64,000 bases of DNA from Isoetes taiwanensis (taxonomy: Eukaryota > Streptophyta > Lycopodiopsida > Isoetales > Isoetaceae). Below the pieces are notes generated by a model. It had not been told where the DNA came from, searched no databases, and saw only the letters and a program-made list of their open reading frames with translations. Shown one piece after another: positions 22,237 through 35,487 of the stretch (positions are counted from its first letter, which is position 1; each line of letters begins with the position of its first letter). The stretch covers positions 2,580,116 through 2,644,115 of the forward strand of contig JAJEKV010000100.1 in NCBI GenBank assembly GCA_021234155.1. The letters are read 5' to 3'. The position numbers and the translations under genes are program-made.

Positions 22237-24049
22237 CTGTATACAGAAATGAAAAGTTGTTTCATGAACAGAATGCTCTCTCCATCTAACAATTCGGAAC
22301 TCCTGCTCCTGGGAAAAATAAAATGTTTTAGCAAATAGGAAAAGCAGGATCGTCACCTACAACAAAAACGTGAAATTTGCTCAATCCTTCTACCTGAAAT
22401 CCGGCCACTCTTAAGGAAATCCAGCCACTGGAATCCACTTGCTTGTTGTCTTTCTCATTTGCTTCTGGCACTGATTACAAAATTTAAACGGAGCATCAAA
22501 TCCACCTTGAGCATTAGACGACATGCCTTTGTTCTCACTACCTGCGAAACAAACCATGGAAGAAAGTACAAAGGAGAAACAAAATGAGCTCCAATAGTTA
22601 TTTTGACCCAACTCAAAAGCAACAGAGATGAAACTGAAAGCAGGAAACTTGCAAATGGATCTCAACCACGAGTTAAACTTTTAGATCATGTGACTTAGTC
22701 AAACAGTTGCCTTATAATAAGAGTTACCATTTGGATCATTCCTTGCAGGAGCTAAAAGCTACAAGCCTCTGATATTGTTCTTAGCTTCATTCGAACGCGT
22801 TCAGATGAGAGCTGCATTTTGCAAGATGTTCTTGCAAGAGCATGGCATAATTCTAAATATGTATTGATGCCACACACTGCTTTTGTCCAAAAAGCGATCT
22901 CCATATTTAAATCCGCTAAAGCTTCAAATAAACAAAACAACTCCTTCATATGGAGTTCTGAGTTATGGAATTACATAACTGACTAAAACTTCAACGAAAC
23001 CCTAAACCTAAAGATGCAAACGGGTAAAACCTAAACAGAAGAGCTCAGCTTCGCCTTCTATCTAGCACTTTGTTGTGGCTAGGTCGAGGAGGCTGCGGCC
23101 CCCTAAATGAAGACCAAGCAAACCAGCCCGACGATTTTTTTTTGCATCATAGCTCCAACATAGTTCATTACTAGGGCAACCTAAAATAGGAAGCCAACTA
23201 AGTAACAAAAAACATACCTCTGCGTCCCATAACCCTAAATGATCATGTAATCTCCTCACAAGGGCAAGACACAGAGATCATCATCTGCAAAAGAAGCTCA
23301 GATCCAAAAAAGGATGAATCTTTTTGCATCAGACTTAAACTAATGAGAGAAAATAAGAGACGATGATGATTTTGAAGAAAAAGAAGAAGAAAAAGAAGGA
23401 GGGAGGTATTAGCTGCTGGCTGCGCTTTGGCAGCGTTCAGATTGAAAACAGAGTGCTTCACAAAGGCAGAAGCCTGTTGCCTTTTCTGAGCGTAAGATGC
23501 TTGGGGAACGTTTTTATTTCCACATCCGCTGCCAGAGCGCCTCCATAGCAGCCATACCCCTCTAATTTGCCTTCCTTGCCTTTGCTTTATCCTATACTAG
23601 TATTGGGTTTTTACCATGACGTGGACGCCACGCTGTGCCCTCTTCTCTTCATGTTGAGGAAGGAGTGTTGGGGAAACTTTTCTTCTCTTATAGGAAAAAT
23701 TCCTACTAAGTTTCAAAGCATTCGGAATTTACAATATTCATCCGGAAGCTTCCTACGTCTAATATCCAAACCGGAACATGCACTAGAATTTGTATAGTTT
23801 TCTTATTAGTTGGTTCCATCTTCCAGCACTTTTACTTGTACTGTCATAATACTTGCAATCGTCACATAATTTAAAATATAAGTTAAATTAGAGTATGAGG
23901 ATTTGAACCCCAATAGCATCAAACTATTCCCAATACTCAATAGGATCAGATAGTGCACACTGCGATAAAAAGACAGGATTAAACCTTATTTTAAAGCGAT
24001 CCAAATTGAACAAAAAACACTATTTCAAAATTCAGGAGCATACCATTTT
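22237..24049. other. No gene recognised
   Basis: A (GAA)n-like purine tract lies at 23,370-23,400. Several reading frames of about 60-90 codons show no family resemblance. Confidence 0.45.
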
Positions 24050-24420
24050 TTAGATAGAAAAGCATAAGATCAATCTCTATATTAAACAACAAAAATAAAG
24101 AGAATGAAATCTTTTCCCATGCATGGGTACCAAGAAGATGGAGGATCCAAAGTCAGATACTCTAGGGATATCAAAAACAATGTTTTGTACTCGTCTGAGG
24201 AAACGATCTGTCATCACCATTGTATTTCATATTTCTCTATGCCAAAAGCATAGACAATCCTTGCCAAAGTAACAAGTCTCCTAGCCAGTCTCCTATGCAC
24301 TAGAATATAAGGTGGAAGATTCATCTAAAAGAAATGCCAAAAACTTGATTAAACTGGTAGGCATACCCCATTTGACGCAGACCTCAGGAAAAAAAAATTG
24401 TGCTGCATCTATAACACATG
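24050..24420 (-). mobile_element. Probable LINE 3' end, second copy (minus strand)
   Basis: The minus strand reads GTATCTGACTTTGGATCC..., AT-rich sequence, then CTATCTAAAAAATGG. This resembles the copy at 4,205-4,480 in order and wording. No coding domain was recognised. Confidence 0.35.
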
Positions 24421-25735
24421 AAATGGCAGCATGAAGAGCCATGTAATAATATGGGTCCTTAACTCATCTGCCATATACCATCATTGTAGCTATAAATATA
24501 GCAGCATACTGCAAGAGTTGAAGGAGCTAGTGAAAATTAATAGCATAAACAGGGAATGGCATCCGAATTATGCTTATATAAGATAGTGATAAAGAATTAT
24601 TACCTCCAGACGAAAAAAGTGAAGTTGAGGTGCTGCTCTTTAGAATTCTAAAATAACAAATTGAAATAGATGAGCGCCATGCAACAAACAAGTTAAAAAG
24701 AAGAACAACTAGAACCCAACCTTCAAATTTTATGCAACAAACGAGGAGATCAAGGGAAAAAATTTAAGAAACAAGAAAGAAAGATAATACAGGAACAGAC
24801 CATGATATCTGGGGAGCTTCTCTAGACTGCTTTCGGAGGCTGCAAGAACCGAGCAAAGCAAAGCAAAATTTTGGATGTATACGAAAATTTTGAAAAAGAT
24901 AATGGAAAGGTTAGATCTGCAGATCTTCACGTCAAATAGAAAGCTAGTGCAAGGCGAATCATAGCCCAAAACCTATTAACTTTTTAAGAAATACTGCCCT
25001 GAACAAGGCCGAAATGCATGACCAGAACAAATATGAAGTATCCATGCATTAGAATCCAGCAGCAACAAAGCTGCGATAACAGAACTTCCATAAAATCTAA
25101 AGCCCAAGGAATGAAGAAAGTACAAGATTTTCATACCATGATTGTTGCTGCTATTGTTGTTTGTAGATGCAGTGTTCATGAATCCATCATCTAGAAAAAA
25201 AAGAGATCGAATAAAGATTCTAAAGAGAAACACAAGTACTTGCCTTGTCTTCAAAAATGATTCTTAAAGAAGACCTGCCATGCCATGGCGCCTTGGTAAA
25301 AACGGATTCTTAGAGAATCCTCTAAGAAATCTGCGCTCGAAAGAAGCCATAAATGCCGTCCACCGTTCTTGTGGGCGGGAGAAATCCGAAAATGGGCAAA
25401 AATTTGGCGGCAGTGAATCCGATGGATTGCCACATAGGACGGAGTTTTCGTCCACCTGGACGGTAGCAAAATAGACTTCCGGGGAATTTCCCCAACGTAG
25501 ACCATATGTGCTAGAAATTGAAGATTCTGATTGTATGCCTGATCATAGTCTACAGCATAGCCAGCACAGTTTAGTGATCTTTTATTTGAGGTGTCAAGAA
25601 CTTTTCCAAAAGATGCAGTCCTGCAATCACCATCTTGCCAATTCAATTGCTCGTAGATTAGAAATTGCAGTTACCTTAGCAAATTCCTTAGCAGTTGCGA
25701 TTATGGCCTTGCACAAAACAGGTTCATTCTAAACC
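24421..25735. other. No gene recognised
   Basis: A 131-codon minus frame (25,251-25,646) lacks any family match. I see no convincing splice or domain signal. Confidence 0.4.
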
Positions 25736-26285
25736 TTCTTGTGTACATGCAAGAAATGTCGTAGAAGCTATTAGAATTTTCGAATCGAATAAATGCCTCA
25801 GCCTGATGTAATTTCTTATAACACCATTCTTATAGCTTATGCAAAGAGTGGGTGGCTTGAAACTGCATTGGAGGTATTTCAAAAAATGCTTTTCAGAGAG
25901 GACTCTTGGAATGCAATGATTGCAGCTTACATACAAAATAAGGACCTCAAAGAATCCAAGAAAGATGTGGTCTCATAGACAACTATAGTTGCAGCTCATG
26001 CCTCACATGGACAATTTGGTTTAGCTTTAGAACTGTTCCATCAAATGCCAGAACGAGATATTGTCTCGTGGACTGCCATTTTTGCATTGCATGCTTGATC
26101 TGGCCAGCTTTGCAGGGCCATGTACTTCTTTAACAACATGCACATAAAAGACATACTAGCATGGGATGCTCTTGTTGCAGGACATGCCCAATAAGGGAAG
26201 CTTGAACAAGCACCTCACGTTTGCAAAGAAATTAAATTGGAAGGTTGTAGGCCTGATAGAAGCATGTGTATAAGCATTTTGCATG
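25736..26285 (+). pseudogene. PPR (PLS-type) protein pseudogene fragment
   Basis: Plus-strand translation gives several successive PPR motifs: PDVISYNTILIAYAKSGWL, then ALEVFQKM, DSWNAMIAAYIQNKDL, LALELFHQMPERDIVSWTAI, and KDILAWDALVAGHAQ. In-frame stops interrupt it (about 25,977, 26,097 and 26,191). No start, no complete array and no DYW or E domain is visible. It is a different stretch of the PPR architecture from the 6.7-kb fragment, so the two may derive from one kind of parent gene. Confidence 0.82.
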
Positions 26286-26405
26286 TGTACGCAAGGTGTA
26301 GGCACATTCTCTGTGTTTGTGTAGTGAGCTTGTGTCTTATGTAATTATGGAGAATGCGGATGCAAAGAGACTATCTTACCATGCTATAGATCCATAGAGA
26401 TTTAA

Positions 26406-26555
26406 TATGTAGCATTATAACAGGGGGTTTCTTTTGTGTTTTTGTACGCTTTTTTACATGGTTTTCCTATGATTTAGCCGTTGTATTCATCTGCATGTAC
26501 TAAACAGTATTTATAGAGTGCACCTTCTTTTAAGCCATTGATTTCCAAGAAGAAG
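26406..26555 (+). repeat. Segment shared with 7,941-8,085
   Basis: ATATGTAGCATTATAACAGG and following words, ending TAGAGTGCACC, match the 7.9-kb copy with scattered substitutions. Here it lies about 120 bp after PPR similarity ends. Confidence 0.7.
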
Positions 26556-28585
26556 GCAAATCTTGTGGTTGTAGGTATTTCCCCTTGCATGTTTGTTTTT
26601 TTATTAAATTTGTGATATTAAAATATTTTCCTTGGATAACCTAACAAATGCGTAAGATTCCGATTTCGATTCTTGGAAGGCCGACGATTGAAGCAGCCTT
26701 TGGGGCTTATGCCTTTGTTCATTAGACGAACCCGGCGGGGAAGCATTGCTAGTTCTTTTTCCCAAATTGTTCGGATTCCACTTCATTCAAATGTAATTTG
26801 CAGATCCTTCTTCAACGGTTAGCCTTAGGTCTAGCAGGTTGTCATCTGGGATTTATGCTATGTATGCCCGCTTAATCCATGCAGGAAAGCTGATCTATTT
26901 TTTTCCTTATAAACCTATTAATGTCTATATTCTGTAGCATACTGAATTCTAGTGATGCTGGAGCATAACGAATCTTCATTTTCTCTCCTGCAATGTTAAT
27001 TTCTGAAGTGTTGAGATATTTACTCCGGTGTGTATGCTCATGCCTATTTAAGCCTCCTCTATCTATCTCAGTTGTGTTGTCATTCTATGGCACCGCATGT
27101 AGAATGGGCAATGTCTGAATGCTGGGCTTCTGCCATTAAATTTTTCTAAGCATGCATGTGATTAAGCCATCCACATCGTTCAAGGTACAGCTACATATAT
27201 CAGCTTTGGTCTGCAAGAAAATGCTTACACTGGTTGCAACTTATTTCTATTTGAACTCTCTAGTTCACTTCACAATGTACAGGTTGCCATTCTGCAACAT
27301 AGACGGTCAGAAGGAGCTTGTGTATGTGTTCCATTCTTCATTTGCCTTCTACTCTTTGTTAAGCCAGGTTGCACTGAATGAACTCGCTTACAACTTTGAA
27401 ACTTTGTTATTACAGGTCCTAGCTTGGCTTTATGTAGCATTTTAATGCTCAAGAGTCCGTAAAGGCGGTTATCAGAATTAACAATTTAGAACTTTCACGC
27501 ATTGCACATTGGTAAAGTTGCACTCTAAATGACTAAAACAGGATGTAGAAATAAGAGCTTTCAGACATTATACATTTTACACATTCATACAGTTGGAATT
27601 GCTTGGATGACAGGCAACATTGCAATTTATGAGAATATAATATATTACTTCTTTGTTGTTATTTTACTATTTGTTGGAGAGATGTAATGTAAAACTTGTC
27701 AACTTTGGATATCGCATTGCAAAAGGTAGTAAACGCTTTTACGCTTCTACACAACATATGATGCTATACATCTTTTTGTTTTCCATTTTTCTTACCTATT
27801 TGCATCTACATGTGTTGCGTGAATTCTCGAGGAACATGCTAAGTTTTATGGGTTGCAAACATTGTGCCTTTACATACATGGCCTTTGTAGAAATGCAAGC
27901 ATAATCACAAGCAAGAGAGCAAAAGCAAAATGGGAGCTTAGTCGAGTTCAAACTCTTGCAGTTTAATATCATTCATGTTTCAATAGTTAATTGCCTCCTC
28001 TAACAAATGCAATTGCTAGCAGACATAAAGCATGGCAAAGCTTTTACAGCCTATGAATGATCACCTTCCCAAAATTTTGCAATCCAGTTTGCAACTAGTG
28101 ATAAATAATTCTCCTCTACAACAACTACAATCAGCCCATATCCATGCAAACAAGATGCAACTAGTGGTAAATAATTCTAATATCATCATAATAGCATAAT
28201 AGCATCATTTTCTAATATCCTGCAAGCTGCTTCAGGTCCAAACCATCCTGTACTTCAATTTCAAGGTGTTCTGATTTTGCATTGCACATGGCTTTGCTGC
28301 TTAGTACTATCTAAAAGTAGAGAGCCTGCTTGTCTTTATGCATGTTTATTTAATCTCATGCACTCATATATTGCCAACATATTTTGCATTATTCAGCAAT
28401 AGACTGACCTTAGGCTATACTTGTGAGAAGCACAATGCATATAAACGTGGATTGTATGGATGCTTCAAAATTTTTTGTATTTCGTTCTGTATTTTCTGTA
28501 TAATTTCTCTGATTGAATAGCTTACTGAAACCAGTTAACTTCTCAAAACCTGGTCCCGGAAGCATTGCTAGTCCTCCTGAAGGAT
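26556..28585. other. No gene recognised
   Basis: AT-rich, with no convincing coding or structural signal. Confidence 0.45.
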
Positions 28586-28913
28586 GGAGGGGTGTGTTTT
28601 TTATTTACATACTCAATCTCTAGTGTGGGCGACGCATGTGCTGGTTGAGTGCTGGACCCGTCACATTACATTTTCGCCGCACGTCAAAGGCCTTCACGCG
28701 TCATTTTCTCTTGGGCGCCAAATTCTGTTGGTCGATCCGAAGCACCGGAATTTGCCACTTCAGCAATCCGTGGTGCTGCTAATCCGTGCTGCTGATCCGA
28801 GGTTGTGACCGCTGATGCAAAATGAATTTTAAAATTAGATTTGGCGGTTTTGGTACTGTCCACAGCAATAATTTCATGAGTTTCTTTGCTGCTAATTTTC
28901 TCCAGTTCTGGCT

Positions 28914-31900
28914 ATGGCGCACTGGAGAGAGGCATTTTGTGCATCTGTGTGCAAGACACATGTTAATTTTGATGTGGACAAACTGCTATCTAGCCTTCAA
29001 TTTTTTCAGGAACAGGGTGAAAACTTCTCTGCCATTTGTTCTCGAATTGCTGATGCAATTTCTCAGCAATCTGCAATTGAAGATTCCATTTCCGGGATAA
29101 ATACAAGCGAATTTGTGCAAGAATTGCAGCATGGTAACTGATACTCATAATTCATTACATATTATTTGGTGCTGACAAGCAAAATATACACAATTTGAAT
29201 GATAAGCAACTTATTTGTGAATCAAGATGCAGAACAAGAGATCCACACTGCTACAACAGATCCCATACATCCAGGTACTAATTTACTTCATAGTTGTTGG
29301 GAACTGCTCTCCTAATTTGTTGGTGTTGGTTGTTTTGATGAACTGCTTTCATGTTTAGAATCTTTTCCCGAACCTTATGAACAAATTGAATCAAATGCGC
29401 AATTACCTGAAGGCAATGAATGTCACGAAGTTTTGCAGCCTTGTTTCCAAGGTAATTTCCAAGTCTTTTTCTTTTCTTTCAATCTTTTTACTTAATTTAA
29501 GTAATTTTATTTCTTATCCATTTTTAGATTCTTTTCCCCAAGACTTTGAAGATTATGAAGGTTGGCGCCAACAAAGCACTCAAGAAACCCAATGTCATGA
29601 AGAACCTTGTTTTGAAGGTAAGTAAGTTTAGCAATTTACTCGAACCTGAAAGATTGAACCTGAACTTCAAAAATATTTTGCAGATGGTGATGCTTTTAGA
29701 AGGTATAGAGCTGAGTTAAGGAGAAAGGAGAGGAGTCTTAAAAGGGAAAGAGAGCTTGCAGCAGATGAAGAAGCCTTACTACAAGGAGATCTCAAAGACA
29801 TGGAAAAAAAAGAGAAGGTTATCAAAAAGAGTTGCACTCAAGGTAAAAAGGTTCTTCAAAGTGCAAATTTTAAAGATAGAAAGGAGATACTTCAATCTGC
29901 AAAGAAAGTGGCTTCTCGAACTTGTCGCTCCAAGCAAAGAAGGAAGAGTTTGTATTGAAGAGTATTGTAGAAAATTTAAAAAATCTTTTGCGTTTCATAA
30001 GAATGAGAAGAAAACAGATATTAGGAGGGCAAGAAATGCTGCCATGGTTTATGCTTTTTTGTCAATAGTGACATCAACAAATCAGCATTCTCTAGAACTC
30101 TATGCTTGAACAGAAAGATTGTTACAACTGCTGTAAGAAGGAGAGTATGTGCTGAACATGGTGATGGACCATGGTCTATGTTCAAGAATAAGATTAGATG
30201 TGACAAACTATCTTACAATGAGAGAAAACTAGTTGTTGACTTTTGGAGGTACAACACAAGGGTTTCTCCATGTAAGAAGCATGTCATCAAGATTAAAGCC
30301 TCATCAGGAAAGAAGATCTTGCATGCACTTCACTTTCTTGAGGAGACCCGTAATTTTTAAGAAAATTGTTACAATGATGAAAAGTTTTAATATCACGACA
30401 TGTCACCGATCAAGCTTCTCGTAGTTTTTACCAACGCTTTGTAAAACAATATCCGTAATTTCAAATATCATTTTCAGCATTCCATGCTCAAAACCTCCAT
30501 ATGTGAGGAAGGTAAAAGATAGAGAAACTTGTTGGGCCAGATCTATCATTTGAGAATTGACTTTGTGAGACCGGCCATAAACAAAGTAAGACTAGATCGT
30601 AACATTCATGGTACCAATTGCACATGCAATTGTGATTTATGTGGTCCAGACCGACTTGCAATGCGTGTATATTTACATACACTTCAACCTCTCGAGCTTT
30701 GGAGAGCTATGGTATGTTCTAAGGATGATTCAAGAGTGGCATCAACATAACCGTCAAGCTAACAAATGCAAAACATGTGGAACAAAAAAGATCCCAACTT
30801 GTCCACAAGAAAGAGATTACAAGTTGGACCATCAAGTAGAGTGGAAGACATTTGTTAAGGTGATGCACATGTTCTTGACACGCTCTTGTGAAATGTACAT
30901 GAATTGAAACTGCTTTTCTTATATGACAGTTTATGACGACAAGGTAACATTTTGCACACTTATAATCAACTAAGAACAATTGCCATTCTTATAGAAATAG
31001 TTATTATGGGGCGAACATAGTTGAAGAACCCATAGGCCGCCGAGAAGGTGAAAAATGTGAAGAAGAAAAGTGCAAAGAATAGCGGATTCCTTTGAAGACC
31101 GCAAAGAGAATTGGTAAGCAAACCGTTGTTGAGCACCGGTCGAAAAGAAGTTTCAATAGCTACTAAGAAGGTACTATACCGCTAATGAATTGCTTATTCC
31201 AAGAAGGTGGTAATGACATGTGTTTATTGTCATTTACAAAGAAGCTCCCAAACCCGCCAACAAGCTTGTGTACAAGAAAACACCAAAGCATCAGAGTTAT
31301 TCAAATTTGGTGACACCTTTCTTAATGCTTTTATTCCTCATAATTATGAAGCAAGATGGCAAGCAAAAAAAGCCAGTCGAGGAGTGCTTGGCAACCTTTC
31401 CAAAGGACACTATAGTTTCAGTCATTGACTTTGCAGAGAACTATACCTTCAAAATTCAACAAGAAATACAAAGCCCCGCATTGAGGAATGACCAATGCAC
31501 CATTTTGGTGCATATCACTTATAGGCATGCTACCAATTCTACGTAGCAAGAAAGAAAGATCGTTAAGGAAACACATTTCTATATAAGTGATGACAGAGAA
31601 CATGATGTTCTGCTTTGTTCAACATTGCTTGCGTAAACATGCTATTTTTCTTGTTGATAGAGGTGTCAACTACAAGAATCATGTCATGTGGTCCGATGGT
31701 TGTTCCCATCAATTTAAAGGTGCAAGGATGTTCTACTTCCTTGGCGCATTCTTTCAAAAAACAGAATACCAATAAACCGAACTTCTTTTTGCATCATATC
31801 ATGGCAAAGGTAAATACTTCAACTTTACTCTATTGTTTTATCTTTGCTTTTTTTGTTCTTTTTAGATTTTTGTAATGAACAAATGCAGTGAACATGATGG

Positions 31901-32773
31901 TGCCGGAGTCTGTAATAAAAAGAGCACTCACACATGAGATGTTGAAGAGGAATTCAAGCACCACTAAGGAATGCACATGATGTAGTTGTGTTTTGCATTT
32001 CACATTTTAAATCAGATTGTGAGATAGAAGGAGAGGAAAAATATAGGTATGGTGCTAGTATGGAAATTAGTTGTGTTTAAAACAATATTGAACATTATTT
32101 TTTACGTGTTTTTTGGGAGATAACTATCAATGATGTTGATAGGAGTGATAGCCATGATTGTAAGACATTAACGATCAAGAAAGTTCCATTGTATCAGGCC
32201 TGTTCATGCCAATGACCCTACTCGTAGCTCATATGGATTTCAGTTGCTTTTGTCGTCCACCGGGCCAAGTGAAAGTATGGGAAGTGCATAAACAAAAGCG
32301 TAATAGGATCTTGGGTTTATTCCCGAACTAAGTCCCGGGTGTTGAAGAGGTGCTGGAAACTCTGCAGGGGTCCTATCTATGAAGGGGATCATGAATGGGT
32401 ATCTGATGTAGTTGATGTTGGGGATAATTTTGCAAGCACCATCCGAGGCCAACAACAAAGAAAAAGTGGACTTTTATATTATCCGATGCACTAAACCTAA
32501 GCACATTGTGGAAAAGGCATTTAAAGATGCATGGGGTGCTAAATTTGCAAGAAGAGAAGTGGTTCTGTCAGGCAAGTATTACAAGTTCATGGGAGGAAAT
32601 CAATATGAATTGCTTGAGGATGCACCAGAATGCCATGCATATAGCCACTTGGTCATGTCATGTTGTTTTGATATGTTACATGCAAATGATAACACATATG
32701 AACTTCCAATGGATGTTCATGATCATCTTCTGACCGAAGTTTTGGAGTACAAGAGTAGTCTATATGCTGAATA
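28914..32773 (+). pseudogene. Transposase-like gene with DDD-type core, multi-exon, frameshifted
   Basis: The N-terminal exons still splice cleanly, all in phase 1: 28,914-29,132; from about 29,226 (DAEQEIHTATTDP); 29,360-29,450; 29,528-29,620; and from 29,684 (DGDAFRRYRAELRRK, a long basic helix). Exons 3 and 4 resemble each other (both start D/ESFP and end CHE...CF). Later parts need frame changes. They hold KIVTTAVRRRVCAEHGD, a Cys-rich block (CTCNCDLCGPDRLAMRVYLH and CKTCGTKKIPTCPQE), then TIVSVIDFAENYTFKIQQEI, HFYISDDREHDVLF and NHVMWSDGCSHQFKGAR, giving three candidate catalytic Asp. The end is a folded domain including KFMGGNQYELLEDAPE. Similar uncharacterised proteins occur in invertebrates and plants, from memory. 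Frameshifts suggest it is inactive. Confidence 0.65.
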
Positions 32774-32809
32774 GCATAATTGATGATGATAAGGCTGCAC
32801 CAAGTTGCT

Positions 32810-33380
32810 GCAGAAAGAGTACATTCATTTGATAATGAAATCATATACAACTTTGTAGTATATTCAGATTGCAGATTGCAGATTGTATTCATATTTGCAG
32901 ATTGTATTCATATTTGCAGATTGTATTCATATTTGCAGATTGCAGATTGCAGATTGTATTCATATATACACATTCATATAATGAAATCATATACAACATT
33001 GTAGTATATTCAGATTGCATTGCGATTGTATTCATATTTGCATTGCGACATTGCGCATTGCGATTGTATTCATATGTACACATTCATTTGATAATGAAAT
33101 CATATAAAACATTGTAGTATATTCAAATGAATTATGGTTCTCATTCATTTGCAGATTGCAGATATGAATTGGCATAATTGTGAAGTTAATCCCTTACCAT
33201 ATTCATATTTGCGTATTCATATTCATATTTGCGCATTCATAATTGTATTCATATTTGCATTGTATTCATATTTGCGCATTGTATTCATATTTGCAGATAT
33301 GAATTGGCATAATTGTGAAGTTAATCCCTTACCAAACAATCAATCATATACAACATTCATTTGCATTGCATAAACGAACC
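32810..33380. repeat. AT-rich minisatellite cluster
   Basis: Units of the type gcagattGTATTCATATTT repeat many times. They lie inside longer duplications: ATTCATTTGATAATGAAATC to gtagtatattca occurs three times (32,823, 32,970, 33,080), and GATATGAATTGGCATAATTG occurs at 33,160 and 33,295. A further small duplication (acatgccttcaaaa...) follows at 33,402-33,520. Confidence 0.9.
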
Positions 33381-33473
33381 GGTACCATAAATGTGGAAAC
33401 TTACATGCCTTCAAAAAAGTTCATACTTAATATCAGTATCTTACATGTAAAAAAGTTACATGCCTTCAAAAAG

Positions 33474-35193
33474 TTACAAAAAGTTACATGCCTTCAAAAG
33501 TTCATACTTAATATCAGTACATACTTGGATCAGCCGAAACATAACAAAATATAAACAAGCTTCAAACTTGGACTGAGGATCTTTCAAACCCGCAAAATCC
33601 TTTAATAATTCCTTATCCAAATTCTTTATGAACTTCGTGGCAAGAGTAAGACCTTCCTCCTCAGATTGAATATCTGAATCCACAGGTGACTTCACAGGGG
33701 TAGGAATAACATCATCACTAACAGTTGGCACAGAACTTGCTGGGATCTCATGTTCAGGATCCACCACTTTTTTAAGACTTGGTGGACCAGGTCTTGCTTT
33801 CTTGCTGCTCCTAAGAATCTTCTTCTTACCTTTCCTCTTGGCAACAAAATTTGTAGCCATAGGTTTTGCATACTCGGTTACTTCGAATTAGAATCCTCAA
33901 ATTCTCAACCTTCATGTGTTTTTCTTAACCTTTGTCACTTTCACATCCGAATCAAGATTCATTCTCCTCGATATTTCATGTTCATCCGACTTGAAGTAGC
34001 CAAGTTCTTCTTGTAGCTTCTCCGTACTTCTATGCCACAACCTCGCCAATCGACAATGCATAGTGTCCAAAATGCGAGAACCAAAGCAACACACATGGAA
34101 CTTATGGTCACATGATAACTTGATAAGAAAACTATAATCCGAGCTAAACGATAAACCACAACCTTCACATCTTTTCAAAGAAACCGATCTACAAAGCGAT
34201 CATAAATACCCATATGAACATTCAAAACCTTCTTACCTCGATGAGCAAACTGCAAAGCAGTAATATGTTTGCACTTTGCATGCCAGAAAGTCATCCTATG
34301 ACCATAAGCTTCTATATTAACTTCCAAAGACGTTATTTCCTCCTTCAACTTCCTTTTCGGATATACTAGCACTCCCAATGGTGGCGTAAAGCATGGCCAT
34401 CGATTTTCTTCCTCCTTCTTCAAATACTCCACCAAAGCCGAATTGTTAGGTAAATCAAAGACCGTAAAGCTTAATAGCTTTTTTTCTTCTCGATATCCGT
34501 GTGTATAACAAATTTGCATGTAGCATCAAAGACAGTTCATAGCTCCTTCTAGCCTTAACAAAGTCGCTTTTTTGTAGTTATATCTTCTTCAGCTTTCTTA
34601 CTCATAGCTGAAAGACTTCTAATGTGATTCATAATTACATTCAAGTTAACATCAAAACAGTTAACTTCTTCCTTACTTTTGTGAACTATAGAATATCTAT
34701 GAGAATCTGCAGCCAAAGATGCCCAATTCACCTTATAATTTTCTCGGATCAGCCAAAGCTTTGGGGTGTTCTCACCATACAAATGCCCTTGCAAATCGTG
34801 GTCCTAACTTCATTATTAGTAGGGCCATTCGGTAAACTCTTCGAAGCAGATCATTGAACTTCTGCTCAAAAGCCGGCTTGATCTCTTTCACATTTATCTT
34901 CCCTGACCTTAGTGGTACCTGAAAAACGGACAGAAACTCAGCAGCTGATACCTCATGTGACTTGATTTGACTTCGGTTTCCTTCCTTCACACTCCACATT
35001 CCTAAACTCAAAGAAATTCATATTGTGTTCTTGCGGGGCTTCAAATGAAAAAGTAAAAACAATAAAAAATAAGCACAAACAAGATTTCAACAAAGGAAAA
35101 AAGAACTGAGCACAAAAAAAAACAAACTTTTTCTCGATCAAAGGAAAAAAAAAGTAATGTGAGTACCTCTCGCCACAAAAGCGTAGAACTCAT
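33474..35193 (-). pseudogene. Second gene of the candidate transposon: coiled-coil and Cys/His-motif protein, frameshifted
   Basis: A start is possible at 35,193 (MSSTLLWRE, then a GT donor). The main exon begins after an acceptor near 35,010. The reading frame is broken several times but can be followed: EIKPAFEQKFNDLLRRVYRM, then WASLAADSHRYSIVHKSKEE, a helical stretch KRKLKEEITSLEVNIEAYG, a Cys/His block CEGCGLSF...LSCDHKFHVCCF resembling a degenerate RING-like or zinc-ribbon motif, and a charged low-complexity C-terminal tail with KRKGKKKILRSSKKARPG. No function is known to me. Its position tail to tail with the transposase-like gene suggests an accessory protein of the same element. Confidence 0.5.
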
Positions 35194-35487
35194 GGTAGCG
35201 ACCTCGAATTGTGCAAGAAAAAAAAAGAGTCGGGTTACTACTCCAAAATTGTTCTATTCGATTGCCTGAGTGCAAGAGAAAGGTTTATAGCGCGAAAATT
35301 GAAGCTCATGATTCCTTGAATCAGAGAGGGAATGATTTGCCGTGAGAAATGAATAACCCGTCGATGCCGCCCGTCGAAGCATTCGGCACCGGTCGGGCCC
35401 AATACCGCTCGTGTTCGCTAATAAAGGTGCTAACAAGGTGCTGGAACTCCTAAAAGTTGGGTAGGTTAAGTAAAAACATACCCGGAG

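Larger units (their letters stand above)
28590..35483 (+). mobile_element. Candidate DDD-type DNA transposon with two convergent genes (Sola-like?)
   Basis: The left end begins GGGTGTGTTTTTTATTTA and the right end, read inverted, begins GGGTATGTTTTTACTTAA. Similarity continues for about 36 bp (roughly 26 matches with two gaps). Both are flanked outside by GGAG (28,586-28,589 and 35,484-35,487), a candidate 4-bp target duplication. Inside are a plus-strand transposase-like gene (28,914-32,773) and a minus-strand coiled-coil gene (33,474-35,193), meeting tail to tail across a minisatellite. The boundaries were found by eye and need testing. The combination of 4-bp duplication and DDD motifs recalls Sola, from memory only. 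Confidence 0.5.

Noticed and set aside
21911..22356. Overlapping frames on both strands
   Set aside because: They mirror each other because of the hairpin at 22,137-22,236; neither resembles a protein family.
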